DNA of 64,000 nt from NCBI RefSeq assembly GCF_002266465.3, contig NZ_CP029427.2:1118501-1182500 (forward strand). Direction: 5' to 3'. The first letter of the stretch is position 1. Every line of letters starts with the position of its first letter. The notes under the pieces are model-generated. The model did not search any database. It saw only the letters and a program-made list of their open reading frames with translations, and had not been told where the DNA came from. Below are positions 16,610 to 25,483 of this stretch, in pieces. The DNA is from Bradyrhizobium symbiodeficiens (GTDB lineage: Bacteria > Pseudomonadota > Alphaproteobacteria > Rhizobiales > Xanthobacteraceae). A program made the position numbers and the translations under genes.

Positions 16610-17893
16610 ATGCACATTCTCCTGCTCGGTTCCGGCGGCCGCGAACATGCTCTCGCATGGAAGATCGCAGCCTCCCCCCTGGTGACCAAACTCTGGTGCG
16701 CGCCCGGCAATGCCGGCATCGCGAAGGAGGCGGAGTGCGTGGCGCTGGATGTCGCCGACCATGCGGCGGTGATCGCCTTCTGCAAGCAGAACAAGGTCGA
16801 GCTGGTGGTGGTCGGGCCGGAGACGCCGCTGGCGGCCGGCATCGTCGATGATCTCACGGCCGCCGGCATCAAGGCGTTCGGGCCGAACAAAATTCCGGCC
16901 CAGCTCGAAAGCTCCAAGGGCTTCACCAAGGCGCTGTGCACCGAGTTCGGCATTCCCACCGGGGCCTATCAGGGGTTCACCAATGCCGATGACGCGCGTG
17001 CCTATGTGCAGAGCCAGGGCGCGCCGATCGTGGTGAAGGCCGATGGTCTCGCCGCCGGCAAAGGCGTCGTCGTCGCCAAGACCGTGCGCGAGGCCGAGGA
17101 CGCCATCGCCATGATGTTCGAGGGCGCGTTCGGCGAGGCCGGCACTGAAGTCGTGATCGAGGAGTTTCTGCCGGGCCGCGAGATCAGCTTCTTTGCGCTG
17201 TGCGACGGCGAGACCGCCATTCCGCTGGCCTCCGCGCAGGACCACAAGCGCGTGTTCGACCACGATGTCGGGCCGAACACCGGCGGCATGGGTGCCTATT
17301 CGCCGACGCCGCTGGTGACGCCTCAGGTCCACGACGCGATCATGGCGAAGATCATCCTGCCGACGGTCGCGGGCATGAAGCAGCGCGGCACGCCGTTCCG
17401 CGGCATCCTCTATGCCGGCATCATGCTGACGACGCAGGGGCCAAAGCTGTTCGAGTTCAACGTCCGCTTCGGCGATCCTGAATGCCAGGTGCTGATGCTG
17501 CGCATGATGAGCGACATCGTGCCGGCGCTGCTCGCCGCCTGCGACGGGCAGCTGAAGAATTTCGACCTGCGCTGGCACAAGGAAACCGCGCTCACCGTGG
17601 TGATGGCGGCGAAGGGCTATCCCGGCGACTATCAGAAGGGCACGCGGATCGACGGGCTCGACGACGCGGCAGAGGTCGACACGGTCGAGATCTTCCACGC
17701 CGGCACGGTCGCGAAGGACGGCGCGATCCTCGCCAATGGCGGCCGCGTGCTCAATGTCTGCGCGCTGGGCGCAACCGTGACCGAGGCGCAGGCCCGCGCC
17801 TACCAGGCCGTCGACCGCATCAACTGGCCCGAGGGCTTCTGCCGCCGCGACATCGGCTGGCAGGCGGTCGAGGCGGAGAAGGCCAAGAATTAG
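16610..17893 (+). CDS. purD: Phosphoribosylamine--glycine ligase (GAR synthetase)
   Basis: 427 residues from ATG 16610 ([17 protein letters not shown]); an in-frame ATG at 16547 adds an unlikely Ser/Pro leader. PurD performs step two of purine synthesis: ATP-dependent joining of phosphoribosylamine and glycine. ATP-grasp features include [44 protein letters not shown] and [11 protein letters not shown], all in family order. It is monocistronic, followed by a large palindromic repeat. Confidence 0.96.
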   Translation: MHILLLGSGGREHALAWKIAASPLVTKLWCAPGNAGIAKEAECVALDVADHAAVIAFCKQNKVELVVVGPETPLAAGIVDDLTAAGIKAFGPNKIPAQLESSKGFTKALCTEFGIPTGAYQGFTNADDARAYVQSQGAPIVVKADGLAAGKGVVVAKTVREAEDAIAMMFEGAFGEAGTEVVIEEFLPGREISFFALCDGETAIPLASAQDHKRVFDHDVGPNTGGMGAYSPTPLVTPQVHDAIMAKIILPTVAGMKQRGTPFRGILYAGIMLTTQGPKLFEFNVRFGDPECQVLMLRMMSDIVPALLAACDGQLKNFDLRWHKETALTVVMAAKGYPGDYQKGTRIDGLDDAAEVDTVEIFHAGTVAKDGAILANGGRVLNVCALGATVTEAQARAYQAVDRINWPEGFCRRDIGWQAVEAEKAKN

Positions 17894-17935
17894 CGCGTGA
17901 TGTGATCAGGCTTGATCGCGACAAGGAAGGTGCGC

Positions 17936-18080
17936 TCCCTCTCCCGCTTGCGGGAGAGGGGTGGGGAGAGGGTTGTTTCCGCAATGGGAGAATCCCCAAG
18001 AGGAGATAGCCCTCTCCCGGCGCGCGGGACGATGCTGCGCATCGCCCGGACGCGCCGACCTCTCCCGCAAGCGGGAGAGG
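17936..18080. repeat. Dispersed palindromic repeat, family D
   Basis: Large inverted repeat built on CTCTCCCGCTTGCGGGAGAG at its left end and CTCTCCCGCAAGCGGGAGAG at its right end, each itself a hairpin. A second copy is at 22057-22204. It fills much of the 370-bp gap between purD and the dehalogenase gene; the rest holds no visible gene. Confidence 0.8.
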
Positions 18081-18263
18081 TGACAACCCGCAGCGGAATC
18101 TCGATGATCGCGTCACCGGATCGCCACATCCGCCCGCCAGAATGTACAATCGCCATCAGGGGTTAGTGGCCCCGATGATAATACCGGTACTGTGCATGGG
18201 GTTGTTTTCGCACTTTTGGGGTCGGGGGCCGACCCCGCCTGAACCCATCAAGGATGCAACAAG

Positions 18264-19166
18264 ATGTCCGATCTCGCCGACCTCTATCCGGGCTTTGCGT
18301 CCGAGTGGATCGATACCTCGTTCGGCCGCATCTTCGCCCGCGTCGGCGGCAAGGGCCCACCGCTGCTGCTGTTGCACGGCTTCTCCGAGACCAACGTGAT
18401 GTGGCACCGCGTGGCGCCGCAGCTGGCGGACGCCTTCACGCTGATCATCGCGGATCTGCCGGGCTACGGCTGGTCCGACATGCCCGAGAGCGACGCGCTG
18501 CACATGCCCTACAGCAAGCGCGCCATGGCCAAGGCGATGGTGGAAGTGATGGAGCGGCTCGGTCACGTGCACTTCGCGCTGGCCGGCCACGACCGCGGCG
18601 GCCGCGTCTCGTATCGGCTGGCGCTCGACCATCCCGGCCGGCTGTCGAAGCTCGCGGTGCTCGATATCCTGCCGACCTATAATTACTGGGAACGGATGAA
18701 CCGCGCCTATGCGCTGAAGATCTATCACTGGACCTTCCTGGCCCAGCCCGCGCCGCTGCCGGAGACGCTGATCTCAGGGCAGGGCGAGTTCTTCCTGCGC
18801 TTCAAGATGGCGAGCCAGACCAAATCCAAGACGCTCGATGCCATCGACCCGCGCGCGCTCGAGCACTACCTCGCCCCGTTCCGCGATCCCGCCCGCATCC
18901 ATGCGATGTGCGAGGATTACCGCGCCGGCGCCTATTTCGACTACGATCTCGACAAGGCCGATTTCGAAGCCGGCAAGAAGATCACCGTGCCGATGCTGGC
19001 GCTGTGGGGTGGCGTCGGCATCGCGCAGGCCGCCGCGACGCCGCTCGATATCTGGAAGCAGTGGGCGACCAACGTAGAGGGCATGCCGGTGGATTCGGGG
19101 CACTTCCTGACCGAGGAGAACCCGGACGTCACCGCGAAGGCGCTGCGCGAGTTCTTCTCCTCGTAG
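18264..19166 (+). CDS. Fluoroacetate/haloacetate dehalogenase-like alpha/beta hydrolase
   Basis: 300 residues. The residues known to matter in the Rhodopseudomonas enzyme RPA1163 occur here at the same numbers: nucleophile Asp110 in GHDRGGR, halide/carboxylate-binding Arg111 and Arg114, acid Asp134 in VLDILPT, His155-Trp156 in IYHWTFL, Tyr219 in CEDYR and His280 in DSGHFL. The family hydrolyses the C-F or C-Cl bond of haloacetates to glycolate in the cytosol. Length and register agree throughout, so the assignment is strong, although natural substrate preference is unknown. Convergent with tadA. Confidence 0.9.
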   Translation: MSDLADLYPGFASEWIDTSFGRIFARVGGKGPPLLLLHGFSETNVMWHRVAPQLADAFTLIIADLPGYGWSDMPESDALHMPYSKRAMAKAMVEVMERLGHVHFALAGHDRGGRVSYRLALDHPGRLSKLAVLDILPTYNYWERMNRAYALKIYHWTFLAQPAPLPETLISGQGEFFLRFKMASQTKSKTLDAIDPRALEHYLAPFRDPARIHAMCEDYRAGAYFDYDLDKADFEAGKKITVPMLALWGGVGIAQAAATPLDIWKQWATNVEGMPVDSGHFLTEENPDVTAKALREFFSS

Positions 19167-19239
19167 CCCGGGTGAGCGCAGCGACACCCGGGACATCTTT
19201 CGCGGTGATCCCGGATGTCGCTGCGCTCATCCGGGCTAC
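19163..19239. repeat. Dispersed palindromic repeat, family C
   Basis: Arms GTAGCCCGGGTGAGCGCAGC and GCTGCGCTCATCCGGGCTAC. It starts within the stop codon of the dehalogenase gene and lies between convergent genes, so it probably forms the transcript end. Confidence 0.8.
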
Positions 19240-19266
19240 GCACTGCGCCTGCAATGACGGAAGCCG

Positions 19267-19725
19267 TCACCGCCGCTCCCGAAAGAACTCCTTGAGCAGC
19301 CGCGCCGCCTCGCTCTCGCCGACGCCGGAATAGACGTCCGGGGCGTGGTGGCAGGTCGGAGCGGCGAAGAAGCGCACGCCTGAGTCGACCGCGCCGCCCT
19401 TGGGGTCGGCGGCGCCGTAATAGAGCCGCCTCACCCTTGCAAACGAGATCGCGCCCGCACACATGGTGCAGGGCTCCAGCGTCACGTAGAGGTCGCAGTC
19501 CACCAGGCGCTCGCTGCCGATCTTTTTCGCCGTCTCGCGCAGCGCGACGATTTCGGCATGGCCGGTGGGGTCGCGGTCGGTCAGCGTCCGGTTGGCGGCG
19601 GTGGCGATGACCTCGTCATTGCGGACCACCACGCAGCCAACAGGAACTTCGCCCGCTTTTCCGGCATTTTCGGCCGCCAGAAGCGCCAAATCCATGAAAG
19701 AGGGGGCTTTCAAGCCTCGTATCAT
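19267..19725 (-). CDS. tadA: tRNA-specific adenosine deaminase (nucleoside deaminase family)
   Basis: 152 residues from ATG 19725; an ATG at 19695 (MDLALLAAENAGKAG) is an equally plausible start. TadA converts A34 of the tRNA-Arg(ACG) wobble position to inosine. The zinc site is complete: His56-Ala-Glu58 in GHAEIVALRE and Cys86/Cys89 in LEPCTMCAGAI. EVPVGCVVV and RVRRLYYGAADPKGG are typical family blocks. Confidence 0.9.
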   Translation of the reverse strand: MIRGLKAPSFMDLALLAAENAGKAGEVPVGCVVVRNDEVIATAANRTLTDRDPTGHAEIVALRETAKKIGSERLVDCDLYVTLEPCTMCAGAISFARVRRLYYGAADPKGGAVDSGVRFFAAPTCHHAPDVYSGVGESEAARLLKEFFRERR

Positions 19726-19845
19726 CGCAAGAAACCTGCTAGTAGCTGCGCCTTCAGCAGAAGTGCTTACCGGTTTTGCCTGGGCCTGCGGCTCCCAACG
19801 AGCGCGCACAATGCCCAATGGCCACCCCCTCGAGTGAGATCATTC

Positions 19846-21954
19846 ATGCCTCGCGATAGCGACAAAGACAACGATTCCCGCGGCCGGCGAGGCCCGGCAA
19901 GGGGAGGTCCGCACAAGGGACCGCCGAAGGGCCGGTCCGGCAAGCCGCGCGGCCCGGACAAGAAGTTCGCCAAGCGCGGCCCCGAGGGCAGGAGCGACGC
20001 CCGCCCACCCCGTGGCGACCGCGACAGCCGTCCGTTCCGCCCCCGCGCGGACGGCGATGCCCCGCGCCGCGACTTCAGCGAGCGGCCGAAATTCAATCGC
20101 GACGACCGGCCCCGGGAAGATCGCGCCGAGCGCAGCTTCAAGCCGCGTGGCGACCGGCCTTTCTCCGATCGCTCCTCGCGCGATGGCGAGAAGCGCCCGT
20201 TCAAGCCGCGTGGTGATCGCCCGTCCTTTGGCCGCGACGACCGTCCGCCGCGCCGGGATCGCGACGATTCCCGCCCCGCCGGCCGGACCGGTGACAGAAA
20301 GTTTGGCGACAAGAAGCCCTACGCCCCGCGGGGCGATCGTCCGGAACGCAAGTTCGACGGCGAGCGGAAATTCTCGCGCGGCGCACCCGACCGCGGACCG
20401 CGCGAGGATCGTGGCGAGCGCAGCTTCAAGCCGCGCGGAGACCGCCCGAATTTCGATCGCGGTGATCGTGCGCCACGCGGCGACCGTCCTGAGCGCAAGT
20501 TCGACGGCGAGCGAAAGTTTTCGCGAGGCGCACCGGATCGCGATCGCGGGCCGCGCAAGGATTTCGGCGGTCGTGACCGCGGCGGGGACAAGCCCTGGCA
20601 GAAGCGCGAAGGCGGCGATGACCGTCCCCGGTTCTCGCGTTCGCGCGATGATCGTCCGTCGGGCGATCGTCCGTTCCGCGAGCGGCCGAAATTCGATCGT
20701 CCCCGCGACGACCGTCCCAAATTCGATCGGCCCCGTGGCGACGGCGAACGCGGCGGTGATCGCCCGAAATTCAACCGGCCGCGCGAGCGCTCCGAGGGGC
20801 GCTCCGACTGGCACGAGCATCCGCGCAACGAGGGCCGTTTTGGCGATCGTCCGCGCCGTGAAAACGAGGACGAGAGCCGGATCTTCGAGAAGCGCCCCGC
20901 CTTCGGCGGCCGCGGCGCCTATCGCGAGCGCGATCGTGACTCCGATCGCCGCCCGCGCCGGGAGGAAGAGCCGAAGCCGAAGAAGGCCGGCGAGCGCATC
21001 GCCAAGGCGCTGGCCCGCGCGGGGCTTGCCTCGCGCCGCGATGCCGAGGAGATGGTCACGCAGGGCCGTGTCACCGTCAACGGCCGCGTCATCAACTCGC
21101 CTGCGCTCGACATCACCAGGAACGACGTCGTTCTGGTCGACGGCAAGCCGTTGCCGGAGCGCGAGCGCACGCGGCTGTTCCTCTATCACAAGCCGCGCGG
21201 GCTGATGACCACGCATGACGACCCCGAGGGTCGTCCGACCGTGTTCGACAATCTGCCCGAAGGCCTGCCGCGGCTGATCAGCGTCGGCCGGCTCGATTTC
21301 AACACCGAAGGCCTGCTGCTGCTCACCAACGACGGCGGGCTGGCGCGCACGCTCGAACTGCCGGACACCGGCTGGCTGCGCCGCTACCGCGTTCGCGCCC
21401 ATGGCGACGTCACCCAGGCGCAGCTCGACGAGCTCAAGGACGGCGTCGAGATCGAGGGCGTCAAATACGGCCCGATCGACGCGACGCTGGAGCGCGACCA
21501 GGGCGCCAATGTCTGGCTGGTGTTCGCGATCCGCGAAGGCAAGAACCGCGAGGTGCGCAATGTCTGCGCGCATCTCGGGCTCGAGGTGAACCGGCTGATC
21601 CGTGTTTCCTACGGCCCGTTCCAGCTCGGCGAAGTTCCCGAAGGCGAGGTCGAGGAGATCAAGTCGCGCGTGCTGCGCGACCAGCTCGGCGACAAGATCA
21701 TCGAGAAGTCGGGCGCGCAGTTCGACGTGCCGCAGAAATCTTCTTCACAAGAGGGCGAAACGCCGCGCGAGAAGAAGCCCGCCAGCAAGCGTGACGTGAT
21801 CGCTGACCGCAAGGGCCGCCGCGTGCTGGTGCAGCGCACCGGCAGCGAGGAGGCGCGCGAGCGCAACGAGGCCGAGGCCAGCGGCTACGGCCCGCCGCGC
21901 CGTCCCAAGCGCGGCTATCACGGCAAGCGCGACCTGTCGCCGAAGGAGGACTGA
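19846..21954 (+). CDS. rluB: rRNA pseudouridine synthase (RluB/RsuA type) with long Arg-rich N-terminal extension
   Basis: 702 residues from ATG 19846. Residues ~1-375 are low-complexity Arg/Asp/Gly/Pro/Lys, containing a direct duplication of RPERKFDGERKFSRGAPDR and many RGDRP or KFDRP units. Then come an S4 domain (AGERIAKALARAGLASRRDA, from ~380) and the synthase domain with SVGRLDFNTEGLLLLTNDG; Asp484 is the catalytic aspartate. Another charged tail ends the protein. Family members of E. coli are below 300 residues, so over half of this protein is extension, presumably disordered and RNA-binding. The target uridine (23S U2605 for RluB) is inferred. Confidence 0.88.
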   Translation: MPRDSDKDNDSRGRRGPARGGPHKGPPKGRSGKPRGPDKKFAKRGPEGRSDARPPRGDRDSRPFRPRADGDAPRRDFSERPKFNRDDRPREDRAERSFKPRGDRPFSDRSSRDGEKRPFKPRGDRPSFGRDDRPPRRDRDDSRPAGRTGDRKFGDKKPYAPRGDRPERKFDGERKFSRGAPDRGPREDRGERSFKPRGDRPNFDRGDRAPRGDRPERKFDGERKFSRGAPDRDRGPRKDFGGRDRGGDKPWQKREGGDDRPRFSRSRDDRPSGDRPFRERPKFDRPRDDRPKFDRPRGDGERGGDRPKFNRPRERSEGRSDWHEHPRNEGRFGDRPRRENEDESRIFEKRPAFGGRGAYRERDRDSDRRPRREEEPKPKKAGERIAKALARAGLASRRDAEEMVTQGRVTVNGRVINSPALDITRNDVVLVDGKPLPERERTRLFLYHKPRGLMTTHDDPEGRPTVFDNLPEGLPRLISVGRLDFNTEGLLLLTNDGGLARTLELPDTGWLRRYRVRAHGDVTQAQLDELKDGVEIEGVKYGPIDATLERDQGANVWLVFAIREGKNREVRNVCAHLGLEVNRLIRVSYGPFQLGEVPEGEVEEIKSRVLRDQLGDKIIEKSGAQFDVPQKSSSQEGETPREKKPASKRDVIADRKGRRVLVQRTGSEEARERNEAEASGYGPPRRPKRGYHGKRDLSPKED

Positions 21955-22056
21955 CATGCTGAGCGGTCGGTCACTCCGCACTGCTTCGTTCCCTTCACTC
22001 TTGCCGGCAGGGGAATCGCATTTGCTTTCACGGCGGCGGCCTGCGGGCTTGCTCCG

Positions 22057-22204
22057 CCTCTCCCGCTTGCGGGAGAGGCCGACGCGCTCGCAGAGCGCGG
22101 CGGGTGAGGGTTCTCACCTCTGGGGGATTTCCTCGGCGCGTCTCGATGGTCCCATCGCTGAGACAACCCTCACCCCGACCCTCCCCCGCAAGCGGGGGAG
22201 GGAG
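22057..22204. repeat. Dispersed palindromic repeat, family D
   Basis: Left end CCTCTCCCGCTTGCGGGAGA, right end CTCCCCCGCAAGCGGGGGAG; about 148 bp, between the pseudouridine synthase gene and rsmD. It fills half of the gene-free 21955-22239 stretch. Confidence 0.8.
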
Positions 22205-22239
22205 GCGACCGTTCGTGTGGCCACAGGACGGGCCATGTA

Positions 22240-22794
22240 ATGCGCGTCGTCGGCGGTCGTTTGAAGGGGCGCAATCTCGCCTCACCGTCCTCGCGCGACA
22301 TCCGCCCCACCGCGGACCGCCTGCGCGAATCCGTCTTCAACATCCTCGTGCACGCCTATGACGATCCGATTGCGAACGCGCGCGTGCTCGATCTCTTCGC
22401 CGGCACCGGCGCGCTCGGCATCGAGGCGGCCTCGCGCGGCGCGAAGTTCACGCTGTTCGTCGACAACGGCGCGGAGGCGCGGGCGCTGCTGCGCAACAAC
22501 GTCGAGTCGCTCGGCCTCGGCGGCGTGACCAAGGTCTATCGCCGCGATGCCACCGATCTCGGCCCCGCGCATCCCGTCGAGCCGTTCTCGCTGGCATTCC
22601 TCGATCCTCCCTACGGCAAGGGCTTCGCGGAGAAGGCGCTCGCAAGCTTGCGCGACGGCGGCTGGCTCACCCCGGGCGCTTTGCTCGTGGTGGAAGAGGC
22701 AAAGGCCGCGCAGTTCGTGACGCCGGAAGGCTACGAGGAACTGGAGCGGCGCGCGTATGACGACACGGAGTTCGTTTTTTTGAGGAAGCCGTAG
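22240..22794 (+). CDS. rsmD: 16S rRNA (guanine(966)-N2)-methyltransferase
   Basis: 184 residues from ATG 22240. RsmD methylates G966 in the 30S subunit using S-adenosylmethionine. The N-terminal MRVVGGRLKGRNL and RPTADRLRESVFNIL, the SAM-binding LDLFAGTGALGIEAASRGA and the catalytic LDPPYGKG are all present. It is downstream of the pseudouridine synthase and converges on mutL, with a family B repeat between. Confidence 0.95.
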   Translation: MRVVGGRLKGRNLASPSSRDIRPTADRLRESVFNILVHAYDDPIANARVLDLFAGTGALGIEAASRGAKFTLFVDNGAEARALLRNNVESLGLGGVTKVYRRDATDLGPAHPVEPFSLAFLDPPYGKGFAEKALASLRDGGWLTPGALLVVEEAKAAQFVTPEGYEELERRAYDDTEFVFLRKP

Positions 22795-22806
22795 CGCGGC
22801 GCTGCC

Positions 22807-22895
22807 GTAGGGTGGGCAAAGCGGAGCGTGCCCACCACCTGTCTCGATCATGCAGAGCTCGTGGGCACGGCGCTTCGCGCCTTTGCCCACCCTAC
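22807..22895. repeat. Dispersed palindromic repeat, family B
   Basis: Arms GTAGGGTGGGCAAAGCG and CGCCTTTGCCCACCCTAC around a ~45-base centre, between the convergent genes rsmD and mutL. Confidence 0.8.
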
Positions 22896-22899
22896 AAAA

Positions 22900-24711
22900 T
22901 CACCTTCGCCCGAACAGCTTCTCCACGTCGCTCAGCTTCAGCTCGACATAGGTCGGCCGGCCGTGATTGCACTGGCCGGAGTTCGGGGTGTCCTCCATCT
23001 CGCGGAGCAGGGCGTTCATCTCCTCCGGCCGCAGCCTTCGGCCGGCGCGCACCGAGCCGTGGCAGGCCATGGTCGCCGCGACGTGCATCAGGCGGCGCTC
23101 CAGCGGCAGCGCCTCGTCCCACTCGGCCATGTGCTCGGAGAGATCGCGCAGCAGGCCGCCCGCATTGGTCTTGCCGAGCAGCGAGGGCGTTTCGCGCACC
23201 GCGACTGCGCCGGGGCCGAAGGATTCGATGGCGAGGCCGAATGACGCCAGCTCCTCGCTGCGCTCGAGCAGGCGCTCGACCGTCGCCTCGTCCATCTCGA
23301 CGATCTCGGGGATGAGGAGGATCTGCCGCTGCACGCCGTTCGCGGCCAGCGAGGCCTTCAGCCGCTCATAGACGATGCGCTCATGCGCGGCATGCTGGTC
23401 GACGATGATGAGACCGTCGCGGGTCTGCGAGACGATATAGGTCTCGTGGATCTGCGTGCGCGCAGCGCCGAGCGGGCGGTCGACGAGATCGCTGATGGGC
23501 TGCGACTCGAACCGCACGTCCGCGCTGGGCGCGCCGACGTCGAAGGCCGCCTGCGAACGCTCGGCAAAGGCAGGCGCGGCGGCGCCCTCGAAAGACGGAA
23601 TCGGCGCGACAGGCGCGGACGGCGAGGCCCGCCAGTCCCAGCTTGCGGGACGCGGCGCGAAGGCGGGCCGGAACGCGGACAGGGCGCTCTCGCCGCTATT
23701 GGCGGCTGTGCGGCGGCCTTCGCGCGCGAGCCCTTCCTTCAGCCCGTGCACGATCAGCGCGCGGACGAGGCCGGCATTGCGGAATCGCACCTCGGTCTTG
23801 GCCGGATGGACGTTGGCGTCGACCTCGCGTGGATCCAGCGTGACGAACAGCGCCAGCACCGGATGGCGGTCGCGCGGCAGATAGTCGGCATAGGCTCCGC
23901 GCACCGCGCCTAAGATCAGCTTGTCGCGCACCGGACGCCCGTTGACGAAGAGGTATTGCCCGAGCGCGTTGGCCTTGGTCAGCGCAGGCGCCGCGGCATA
24001 GCCGGCGACGACCACGCCCTCGCGTTCGGCATGGACCTCGAAAGCGTGGCTGCGAAACTCGGCGCCCAGGATGTCGCCAAGCCGGGTCAGGCGGCCGGCG
24101 GCGCCGGGCAGCGCCGCGGCCCAGGTCACCGGCGCGCGCTCCTCGCCGGCCAGCGTGAACGCGATATCGGGCCGCGCCATCGCCAGCCGCCTGACCACCT
24201 CGCGGATCGCCTCTGCCTCGGTGCGGTCGGTCTTCAGGAATTTCAGCCGGGCCGGTGTCGCGTAGAAGAGATCGTTGACCTCCACGCGGGTGCCATGCGC
24301 CAGCGCCGCCGGCATGATCTCGGACTTCTCGCCGCCTTCGACATTGAGTGCCCAGGCATGCGGCTCGCCGGCATGCCGGGTGGTGATGGACAGCCGTGCC
24401 ACCGAACCGATCGAGGGCAGCGCCTCGCCGCGGAACCCGAGGGTGCGGATCTGCAGCAGATCCTCGTCGTCGAGCTTGGAGGTCGCGTGACGCTCGACCG
24501 CAAGCGCAAGGTCCTTCGCGGTCATGCCGCCGCCGTCGTCGGTGATGCCGATTCGCCGCCGGCCGCCGCCGTCGGTGAACACGTCGATCCGGCTCGCGCC
24601 GGCATCGATGGCGTTCTCGACCAGTTCCTTGACTACGCTCGCAGGACGTTCGACCACCTCGCCGGCGGCGATGCGGTTGACGACCTGCTCTGGAAGCTGG
24701 CGGACGGGCAT
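22900..24711 (-). CDS. mutL: DNA mismatch repair protein MutL
   Basis: 603 residues from ATG 24711. N-terminal GHKL ATPase motifs: VVNRIAAGEVVERPASVVKE with ELVENAIDAG, GITDDGGGM and TLGFRGEALPSIGSVA. After a variable Ala/Pro linker comes the dimerisation domain with the endonuclease metal motif DQHAAHERIVYERL (from about residue 435), ACHGSVRAG and GQCNHGRPTYVEL. It is therefore the nicking type of MutL, as expected outside the MutH-bearing enterobacteria. Convergent with rsmD. Confidence 0.96.
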   Translation of the reverse strand: MPVRQLPEQVVNRIAAGEVVERPASVVKELVENAIDAGASRIDVFTDGGGRRRIGITDDGGGMTAKDLALAVERHATSKLDDEDLLQIRTLGFRGEALPSIGSVARLSITTRHAGEPHAWALNVEGGEKSEIMPAALAHGTRVEVNDLFYATPARLKFLKTDRTEAEAIREVVRRLAMARPDIAFTLAGEERAPVTWAAALPGAAGRLTRLGDILGAEFRSHAFEVHAEREGVVVAGYAAAPALTKANALGQYLFVNGRPVRDKLILGAVRGAYADYLPRDRHPVLALFVTLDPREVDANVHPAKTEVRFRNAGLVRALIVHGLKEGLAREGRRTAANSGESALSAFRPAFAPRPASWDWRASPSAPVAPIPSFEGAAAPAFAERSQAAFDVGAPSADVRFESQPISDLVDRPLGAARTQIHETYIVSQTRDGLIIVDQHAAHERIVYERLKASLAANGVQRQILLIPEIVEMDEATVERLLERSEELASFGLAIESFGPGAVAVRETPSLLGKTNAGGLLRDLSEHMAEWDEALPLERRLMHVAATMACHGSVRAGRRLRPEEMNALLREMEDTPNSGQCNHGRPTYVELKLSDVEKLFGRR

Positions 24712-24941
24712 GGGCTGGTTCTTGGATTCGCTGGACGCGCTATTCTATGCCGTGTTGCGTCAAAAGCATGTGCCAAGCAACAGGCAACCCGGCCCGCCGG
24801 GGAGGGTTGTGGACGATTGCCCTGAAGCCATTGGACGTTCGAGCAAATCGCGCCGGCTGTCCTCCTCCCTCAGACTTGATTGTGGGGTGGCGGGCAGCGG
24901 TGTAGCATCGTGAAAAAATAGCAACAGGACGGGAGGACGCC

Positions 24942-25259
24942 ATGTGCCATCTCTTCGCGCACCAGCCCCAACGTGACTACGAATCCCAGACCCGCTCCTT
25001 GCGGATCGGAGGGCACTGTACCTCGATCCGGCTGGAAATGGCGTTTTGGGATACGCTGGAGGAGATCGCGGTCAAGGAGAGCATGAGCGTCGGGAAATTC
25101 CTGACGACGCTCTACAACGAGGTGCTCGACCATCACGGCGAGGTCAATAATTTCGCCTCGCTGCTGCGATGCTCCTGCCTGATCTATCGATCCCGGAACG
25201 TGGCGCCGGTGCAGGAGTTCAAGGGAACAGTCGCGCCTATGCTCGACGCGGCCGAATAG
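24942..25259 (+). CDS. Ribbon-helix-helix domain protein (RHH_4 type)
   Basis: 105 residues from ATG 24942, preceded by GGGAGGA. The core RSLRIGGHCTSIRLEMAFWD then LEEIAVKESMSVGKFLTTLY matches the RHH_4 family of small alphaproteobacterial DNA-binding proteins. A short Cys-containing tail follows (CSCLIYRSRN). It stands alone, divergent from mutL. No toxin partner is adjacent, so it is more likely a transcription factor than an antitoxin. Confidence 0.8.
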   Translation: MCHLFAHQPQRDYESQTRSLRIGGHCTSIRLEMAFWDTLEEIAVKESMSVGKFLTTLYNEVLDHHGEVNNFASLLRCSCLIYRSRNVAPVQEFKGTVAPMLDAAE

Positions 25260-25326
25260 CCACGACAGCGAGAGCCGGCACCCGCATTTTCAACGTCGTC
25301 CTGTCGAACGTGTTCGGCCTGCATGG

Positions 25327-25434
25327 TTCGAGACGCCCGCCTTGGCGGGCTCCTCATCATGAGGGTTTGATATCTCGCCGCAAAACCGGACCTCATCCTG
25401 AGGGCCCGCAGGAGGCGGGCGTCTCGAAGGATGG
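25327..25434. repeat. Dispersed palindromic repeat, family F
   Basis: Arms TTCGAGACGCCCGCCTTGGC and GCAGGAGGCGGGCGTCTCGAA, with CTCATCATGAGG and CTCATCCTGAGG inside. A related copy is at 54622-54752. It separates the convergent RHH and GMC genes. Confidence 0.75.
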
Positions 25435-25483
25435 GTACAGGCGAACTTCCTGCCAAGATCTTCCATGCGATGATTGCGAGAGA

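Noticed and set aside
19840..21573. 577-residue open frame antisense to the pseudouridine synthase
   Set aside because: Arises from the repetitive Arg codons of the extension; Ala/Ile/Arg low complexity and no start signal.
24942..25259. RHH protein as antitoxin of a toxin-antitoxin pair
   Set aside because: No adjacent toxin gene; the neighbouring sequence is a repeat and an unrelated oxidoreductase.
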